Under the pieces are notes generated by a model, which saw only the letters and a program-made list of their open reading frames with translations, had not been told where the DNA came from and ran no database searches. 11,036 nt of DNA from JBNKHG01 sp050290225 (lineage in GTDB: Bacteria; Pseudomonadota; Gammaproteobacteria; Pseudomonadales; Cellvibrionaceae). A program made the position numbers and the translations under genes. The stretch lies in assembly GCA_050290225.1 (NCBI GenBank), contig JBNKHG010000053.1, forward strand, positions 1 to 11,036, written 5' to 3'. This document shows positions 7,445 through 11,036 of the stretch, piece by piece. Numbering within the stretch: the first letter of the stretch is position 1; each line of letters begins with the position of its first letter.

Positions 7445-8685
7445 CAGGTTTCATCCACCTCCGGGTGACTCTTTAACGCTTGGTCTTTAATCAGATTGCG
7501 GCCCAATTGCATCATATGCACCTGATCGGGTCCATCAGCCAGGCGTACCGTTCTGGCATAGGTAAAAATGCTGGCCAGAACAAAATCGCTGCTCAATCCA
7601 CCAGCGCCGTGCATCTGAATGGCGCGATCAATTACGGTGCATGCCATTGACGGCGCCACGATTTTAATTGCTGCTATCAGGTCACGGGAAATTTTGTTAC
7701 CGTAGCGATCCATCTTGTCGGCTGCCTTAAGTGTCAGTAAACGGGCTTGTTCTAGTTCACAGAAGCTCCGCGCGATATCTTCTCGCACAGATTGTTGTTT
7801 ACTCAGGGGTTTGCCAAAAGCAATACGATTTTCCACCCGGTCACACGCCATTTCCAGCGCACGTTGGGCGCAACCGATCAATCGCATGCAGTGGTGAATG
7901 CGGCCCGGCCCGAGACGACCCTGGGCTATTTCAAAACCGCGCCCCTCGCCCAGAATCAAATTGGCCTCAGGCACCCGCACATTGTCGAAAACAATTTCTG
8001 CATGGCCAAAGGGCGCTTCGTGATAACCAAGTACCGATAGAGGACGAATAATGTTGACTCCCTCCGTATCGATCGGCACCAGAATCTGCGATTGCTGCAG
8101 GTGACGCTCGGCACTGGGATTGGTTTTACCCATCACAATCAGAATGCGGCAGTTTTTATTCATGGCACCGCTGATAAACCATTTACGTCCATTAATGACA
8201 TAGTCATCGCCATCGCGCACGATGGAAGTCTCGATATTAGTAGCATCGGAAGATGCCACCGCAGGTTCAGTCATCGCAAATGCTGAACGAATTTCCCCAT
8301 TGAGCAAGGGTTTCAGCCAGCGTTCTTTTTGCTCATCACTGCCGTATTTGGCCAGGACCTCCATATTACCCGTGTCGGGAGCATTGCAGTTAAATACTTC
8401 GCTGCTCCAGACCGCTCGCCCCATAATTTCGCAGAGAGGTGCATATTCCAGGTTCGTCAACCCCGCGCTGTTCTGGCCGTATTCCTTGGGCATAAACAAA
8501 TTCCACAGGCCATCAGCTTTTGCCCGCTCTTTCAGCTCCTGGACTATTTTTGGCGTGACCCAGGGATCTTTTGCCTCTTCGACGGCTTTCAGATAGTCAG
8601 TTTCCGCCGGGTAGATATGTTCGTCCATAAAGCCTTTGAGGCGTTCGATCCAGCGTTGGGTGGTGGCGCTGTATTCAAAATTCAT
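7444..8685 (-). CDS. acyl-CoA dehydrogenase, ACAD10/11 or LvaC-like
   Basis: FAD-dependent acyl-CoA dehydrogenase of 413 residues, full length for the family. Visible blocks are FAMTEPAVASSDATNIET (136-153, flavin/substrate contact), the middle beta-domain with NGRKWFISGA (165-174), and the C-terminal four-helix part with RIAFGKPLSKQQSV (287-300), MHGAGGLSSDF (358-368) and LADGPDQVH (382-390). In MCAD-type enzymes the base is Glu in a Y-E-G-T context; here the aligned segment is A-D-G-P, with Asp384 the candidate, as in the ACAD10/11 clade (DGPDEVH). This clade is tied to removal of 4-phospho groups rather than plain alpha,beta-oxidation. First gene of the leftward operon, coupled to the kinase by TGATG. 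AGGAG sits 10 nt before the ATG, within a 12-bp palindrome. Confidence 0.9.
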   Translation of the reverse strand: MNFEYSATTQRWIERLKGFMDEHIYPAETDYLKAVEEAKDPWVTPKIVQELKERAKADGLWNLFMPKEYGQNSAGLTNLEYAPLCEIMGRAVWSSEVFNCNAPDTGNMEVLAKYGSDEQKERWLKPLLNGEIRSAFAMTEPAVASSDATNIETSIVRDGDDYVINGRKWFISGAMNKNCRILIVMGKTNPSAERHLQQSQILVPIDTEGVNIIRPLSVLGYHEAPFGHAEIVFDNVRVPEANLILGEGRGFEIAQGRLGPGRIHHCMRLIGCAQRALEMACDRVENRIAFGKPLSKQQSVREDIARSFCELEQARLLTLKAADKMDRYGNKISRDLIAAIKIVAPSMACTVIDRAIQMHGAGGLSSDFVLASIFTYARTVRLADGPDQVHMMQLGRNLIKDQALKSHPEVDET

Positions 8686-8827
8686 GGGAGGAGTTCTCCT
8701 TTGACTGGTGACACTTAATCTTCTCGCCCGACACCATAAAGCAAGCCTTTTAATTATTGAAATTTATTATCATAATACCCCATCATTCACAGAGCTAATG
8801 CTTGATTGAGATTTACCGAGGTGAATC
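8686..8827. promoter_or_regulatory. divergent control region between the LysR gene and the operon
   Basis: A 142-bp AT-rich gap separates the two divergent start codons, the classic layout for a LysR regulator controlling the neighbouring operon and itself. It contains a perfect 13-nt palindrome, TATTAT-C-ATAATA (8765-8777), which is a candidate LysR box or promoter core. TATGAT on the minus strand within it could serve as a -10 element for the operon, but no good -35 was found. Next to the operon start, AGGAGTTCTCCT (8689-8700) is a perfect 12-bp palindrome overlapping its ribosome site. Operator assignment is inference. Confidence 0.45.
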
Positions 8828-9721
8828 GTGAACCTGAACCAAGTGGATTTGAATCTGTTTATTGTCTTTGATGCGATATACAGTGAGCGCAATCTAACCC
8901 GCGCGGCAGAGACCCTGCATATTACCCAACCGGCAGTTAGCAATGCACTCACCCGGTTACGCAATACCTTCAACGACCAGTTGTTTGTCCGCACACCCCA
9001 AGGCATGGCGCCCACGCCTGTAGCGGAGAATATAGTCGAGCGAGTACGAGAAGCTTTGCAGTTGTTGGAAGTCAGCGTACGGGAGGGCGATAAATTTATC
9101 CCGGCCGAATCAAAAAAGGAGTTCCGCTTAAGCATGAGTGACCTTTATGAAGCGCTAATATTGCCACCATTACTGGCTCACCTGCAGCAGACAGCGCCAG
9201 GGATCACGGTAAGCAGCTACCAAATACCACGTGCGGACATGACCCAAGCCCTGGCTGCGGGCAGTATAGATTTCGGCATTGATGTCCTGCTCGCTAATGT
9301 TCCCAACCTCTGTCACATTCCCTTAACCCGAGGAGAGGATGTCTGCCTGGTGCGCCCGGATCACCCGAAAGTAGGGAATAGCATGAATTTAGAGCAGTAC
9401 TTATCCCTGAGCCATATTAACATTTCCAGCCGTCCCAGCGGGATTGGCCATATTGATATGGCGCTCAATCGAATTGGTAAACAACGTCATATTCAAGTAC
9501 GGCTGCAACATTTCATGATTGCTCCTTACATTGTTCTACGTACCGATATGGCGTTAACTTCATCGCGGACGATGGCTACTAATTTCGGGTTAAAGGCGGT
9601 ACAGCTGCCATTTGAAGTGCCTGTCATGGACCTGTACTTGTATTGGCATAAAAGCGCTGACGGCGACCAAGCCAGCAAATGGCTACGGGAGGTTTTTTTA
9701 GAAGTTTCGAAAACGGGGTAG
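8828..9721 (+). CDS. LysR-type transcriptional regulator
   Basis: 297 residues, the standard length. The N-terminal winged helix-turn-helix (about 1-65) has the LysR signature NLTRAAETLHITQPAVSNAL (22-41) followed by RLRNTFNDQLFVRTPQGMAPT; the remainder is a periplasmic-binding-like effector domain. The start is GTG, chosen because the protein then begins at the family-typical position and GAGGTGA lies just upstream. It is divergent from the acyl-CoA dehydrogenase operon, so it most likely regulates that operon in response to an acyl-CoA or acid intermediate; the effector is unknown. The N-terminal form (MNLNQVDLNLFIVFDAIY) is of the NodD/LeuO/PcpR-like branch. No intrinsic terminator is visible after the stop, where a transposase relic begins almost at once. 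Confidence 0.92.
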   Translation: MNLNQVDLNLFIVFDAIYSERNLTRAAETLHITQPAVSNALTRLRNTFNDQLFVRTPQGMAPTPVAENIVERVREALQLLEVSVREGDKFIPAESKKEFRLSMSDLYEALILPPLLAHLQQTAPGITVSSYQIPRADMTQALAAGSIDFGIDVLLANVPNLCHIPLTRGEDVCLVRPDHPKVGNSMNLEQYLSLSHINISSRPSGIGHIDMALNRIGKQRHIQVRLQHFMIAPYIVLRTDMALTSSRTMATNFGLKAVQLPFEVPVMDLYLYWHKSADGDQASKWLREVFLEVSKTG

Positions 9722-9730
9722 AACCCCAAA

Positions 9731-9856
9731 GGCAGGAATCGACCCCCCGTACTTCTCACTCGCTTCTTTCAATTTACGCAGGTAAACCGCGTAATCGGTC
9801 TCTTCAAAAAAGCAGGCTTGGCGATTATTGCGGCGCTGAATGACAAGGGTGGTCTC
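9731..9856 (-). pseudogene. N-terminal fragment of a REP-associated transposase of a second subfamily
   Basis: Reading leftward, about 42 codons encode LVIQRRNNRQACFFEETDY, then AVYLRKLKEASEKYGGS. This matches the conserved amino-terminal block of REP-associated tyrosine transposases, normally HVIQRGNNRQACFF..DY..YL..L.E...KYG, ahead of the HUH motif. The RGNN glycine has become arginine, the true start is missing, and the frame leaves the family before the expected HAYVLMTNHVHLL block, running into the 3' end of the LysR gene. It is a different subfamily from the relics at 7-897 and 10552-10764. It is clearly dead. Confidence 0.7.
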
Positions 9857-9920
9857 CTTAAGAAGTCGATTTCGCTATCTGTCTGACGTCAGCTATCCAA
9901 GGATCAGGGGCTGCCTCAGG

Positions 9921-9965
9921 TTGACACATACCCATATTGGGTATTAATATGCCCAATATGGGTAT
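9921..9965 (+). promoter_or_regulatory. promoter with inverted-repeat operator overlapping the HTH-MNT start
   Basis: ATACCCATATTGGG (9928-9941) and CCCAATATGGGTAT (9952-9965) are perfect inverted arms of 14 bp around the 10-nt spacer TATTAATATG. TTGACA (9921-9926) is a consensus -35, and an AT-rich -10-like stretch (TATTAATAT, 9942-9950) lies at the right distance inside the spacer. The repeat covers both candidate ATG codons (9949, 9958). A dimeric repressor bound here would block both transcription start and initiation, so autoregulation by the encoded winged-helix protein is the natural reading. Confidence 0.7.
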
Positions 9966-10566
9966 TTCAGAATCAAAACCTTCGCGGCGTTCGCTGCTTG
10001 ACGCTCTGTTTTCGTCCACCCAACAGCGGGTTTTGGCGTTGCTTTTCTGCCAACCAGAGCGCAGCTTTTTCGCGACCGAAATTATAAATTCCGTCGGTGC
10101 CGGATCAGGCGCCGTTCAGCGCGAACTGAAAAAACTGGCGGATAGCGAACTGGTCGCAATTTCGCGACTGGGTAACCAGAAACATTACCAAGCCAATCCC
10201 GAATCACCAATCTTTGCCGAATTATGCGCCATAATGCGCAAGACCGTTGGCCTGGCCGAACCATTGCGCCAAGCCCTGGAACCCAGGCAACGGGACATTG
10301 AGCTGGCATTTGTTTATGGCTCGGTCGCCAAAAGGCAGGACACGGCTAAAAGCGATGTGGATTTATTGCTGGTTTCAGATACACTGACTCTGGAACAAGT
10401 ATATAAACTACTGGCCGACACGGAGCAGTCAATAAAACGTAAAATAAACCCCACCCTATACACCTCACAGGAATTTCAACGGCGAATTAAAACAGCCAAC
10501 CCTTTTCTTAAGCGGATTCTGGATGGGGAGGTACTATTGCTGATAGGAACTTTACCCAATGGATAA
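9949..10566 (+). CDS. winged-helix / MNT nucleotidyltransferase fusion protein
   Basis: The N-terminal part (about 15-85) is a winged helix: SSTQQRVLALLFCQPERSF, then ATEIINSVGAGSGAVQREL as the recognition region and a wing with LGNQKHYQAN. The C-terminal part is a minimal nucleotidyltransferase of the pol-beta superfamily, with GSVAKRQDTAKSDVDLLL giving Gly124-Ser125 and the metal-binding Asp136 and Asp138, ending FLKRILDGEVLLLIG as in relatives. MNT domains paired with HEPN partners act as AMP-transferring antitoxins; here no HEPN gene is visible and the gene stands alone among transposase relics. ATG 9949 is chosen; TTG 9937 and ATG 9958 are alternatives. No Shine-Dalgarno precedes any of them. 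Function: probable DNA-binding, possibly autoregulated; enzymatic role untested. Confidence 0.75.
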   Translation: MPNMGISESKPSRRSLLDALFSSTQQRVLALLFCQPERSFFATEIINSVGAGSGAVQRELKKLADSELVAISRLGNQKHYQANPESPIFAELCAIMRKTVGLAEPLRQALEPRQRDIELAFVYGSVAKRQDTAKSDVDLLLVSDTLTLEQVYKLLADTEQSIKRKINPTLYTSQEFQRRIKTANPFLKRILDGEVLLLIGTLPNG

Positions 10567-10764
10567 CCCAGCATTGGCAAAGCCCACGCCCTTCCCCCAT
10601 CGCCGGTTCCAGTGGTGGGCGAAATGTTCAATTGACGCCCGATTGGCCGCACAGGCGGCATAGCGCCTGCCGAATTGCCGAATGTGATCCAGCCGGCTAT
10701 CCGGGTTTATCCCCAGGCCCGTCACCATTGAGGGCAAATCGGCGGCGATGGATCCGCGCTTACC
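10552..10764 (-). pseudogene. C-terminal fragment of the left-end REP-associated transposase type
   Basis: The frame encodes KRGSIAADLPSMVTGLGI then IRQFGRRYAACAANRASIE and HWNRRWGKGVGFANA, matching the last roughly 65 residues of the relic at 7-897. Nucleotide similarity between 31-215 and 10570-10760 is about 85% by eye, in the same orientation. Homology ends around 10764. The stretch before it reads SLFDYG, which may recall the LFDYVK segment further upstream in the left copy and would imply an internal deletion, or it may be chance. At its other end the frame runs into the 3' end of the nucleotidyltransferase gene for its stop. Non-functional. Confidence 0.8.
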
Positions 10765-10778
10765 GTAGTCAAACAGAC

Positions 10779-10790
10779 TGAGTGTCCTAT
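10779..10790 (+). repeat. TGAGTGTCCTAT, related to the core of the 29-bp repeat
   Basis: This 12-nt stretch differs by one base from TGGGTGTCCTAT inside the 29-bp direct repeats at 1088-1116 and 1258-1286, and lies in the same orientation about 15 bp from the broken end of the second transposase relic. It continues TTATTGCGCT versus AGTGCTACT in the left copies, so wider similarity is loose. It may be a diverged member of the same repeat family. Confidence 0.4.
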
Positions 10791-10810
10791 TTATTGCGCT
10801 TTCTATTGGC

Positions 10811-10872
10811 ATACAAGGCCAGAAGCGGCGTGGCGAGCCCGTGCAAGCTCGGCCCGGTCCACGCCAATGTAT
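10811..10872. repeat. imperfect long inverted repeat just after the acyl-CoA ligase stop
   Basis: Nested complementary arms are visible: ATACA/TGTAT (10811-10815, 10868-10872), GGCGTGG/CCACGCC (10827-10833, 10859-10865) and CGAGC/GCTCG (10834-10838, 10847-10851), with unpaired side bulges. It starts 1 nt beyond the ligase stop codon on the minus strand. A transcript of that gene could fold here, but no T-run follows, so a terminator role is uncertain. It may be a REP-like or repeat-derived hairpin. Confidence 0.4.
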
Positions 10873-10873
10873 T

Positions 10874-11035
10874 CTATCCTTCAACAATTTCCAGTAGTTG
10901 TTCCCGCAGTTTGTTCTTGGCAATTTTCTCCAAGGTCGAACGCGGCAATGCGTCGACGACATGAACATCCCGCACGACCTTGAAATCCGCCAGTCGGTTT
11001 CGGCAAACGTCGATAATCTTTTGTTTGAGTGCTTC
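10874..11035 (-). CDS. 3' end of an AMP-forming acyl-CoA ligase (partial)
   Basis: The gene enters from the right edge; 53 codons and a TAG stop are inside the window. The peptide starts EALKQKIIDVCRNRLADFKV, continues VRDVHVVDALPRS and ends TLEKIAKNKLREQLLEIVEG. This is the C-terminal subdomain of an ANL-superfamily ligase. LADFKVVRDVHVVDALP is the usual strand-turn before the A10 motif, and Lys37 or Lys40 of the visible part in PRSTLEKIAKNKLRE should correspond to the catalytic lysine. The common G-K of A10 is E-K here, as in crotonobetaine/carnitine-CoA ligase-like and related groups. It is a different subfamily from the synthetase at 1209-3038 (PKTAVGKTFK). The C-terminus looks natural. 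Substrate cannot be told from this fragment. Confidence 0.8.
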   Translation of the reverse strand, partial: EALKQKIIDVCRNRLADFKVVRDVHVVDALPRSTLEKIAKNKLREQLLEIVEG

Positions 11036-11036
11036 A

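Noticed and set aside
9883..9892. CTGACGTCAG perfect palindrome upstream of the MNT gene
   Set aside because: A 10-bp palindrome of this kind is expected by chance at this scale, and it has no clear link to the promoter or the larger operator.
7..10764. An active composite transposon carrying the catabolic operon
   Set aside because: The flanking transposases are both broken, direct rather than paired intact elements, and no target-site duplication is visible. RAYTs are not known to move such composites. Only recombination between the relics remains plausible.
10552..10968. A single 138-residue minus-strand protein spanning the transposase fragment and upstream sequence
   Set aside because: Its first half is an out-of-frame reading of the acyl-CoA ligase 3' end and an inverted repeat; only the second half matches a transposase. 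It is a composite frame, not a gene.

Overview
The window reads as accessory DNA from a gammaproteobacterium, probably a marine or hydrocarbon/lipid-degrading lineage. That is inferred from the protein style (a REP-associated transposase of the SNHYHVVLHVD type, a PRK07529-like acyl-CoA synthetase, an ACAD10/11-like dehydrogenase) and moderate GC. No rRNA, tRNA or CRISPR is visible.

The core (about 3.27-9.72 kb) is a LysR-type regulator transcribed rightward from a 142-bp divergent intergenic region, facing a tightly packed leftward operon. In transcription order the operon holds an acyl-CoA dehydrogenase, an aminoglycoside-phosphotransferase-fold kinase, a zinc-less MDR (quinone oxidoreductase-like) enzyme and a two-domain enoyl-CoA hydratase/3-hydroxyacyl-CoA dehydrogenase. 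Dehydrogenase and kinase abut with a TGATG overlap and look like the separated halves of the animal ACAD10/ACAD11 proteins. Those proteins, like bacterial LvaA/LvaC, remove a 4-hydroxyl from acyl-CoAs through phosphorylation. The best functional guess is LysR-controlled conversion of a hydroxylated or otherwise unusual acyl-CoA into an enoyl-CoA that the bifunctional enzyme then oxidises. No thiolase, CoA-transferase or LvaB-like small subunit is present in the window.

Downstream of the operon, after a 229-bp gap carrying an IS200/IS605-like end hairpin, lies a GC-richer AMP-forming acyl-CoA synthetase. Its 3' end is cut off at a 29-bp direct repeat (1258-1286; other copy 1088-1116). Left of this is a mosaic of relics: a short rightward coding remnant (897-1087) and a REP-associated tyrosine transposase missing its N-terminal part (7-897).

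Right of the LysR gene is a remnant of a second type of REP-associated transposase (about 9731-9856). Next comes a winged-helix/MNT-nucleotidyltransferase gene whose promoter and start codon sit inside a large inverted repeat. A C-terminal fragment related to the left-hand transposase follows (10552-10764), and the window ends in the 3' end of another AMP-forming acyl-CoA ligase on the minus strand. The catabolic operon is therefore bracketed by same-orientation transposase relics and damaged gene ends, which points to a region reshaped by mobile-element-associated recombination.
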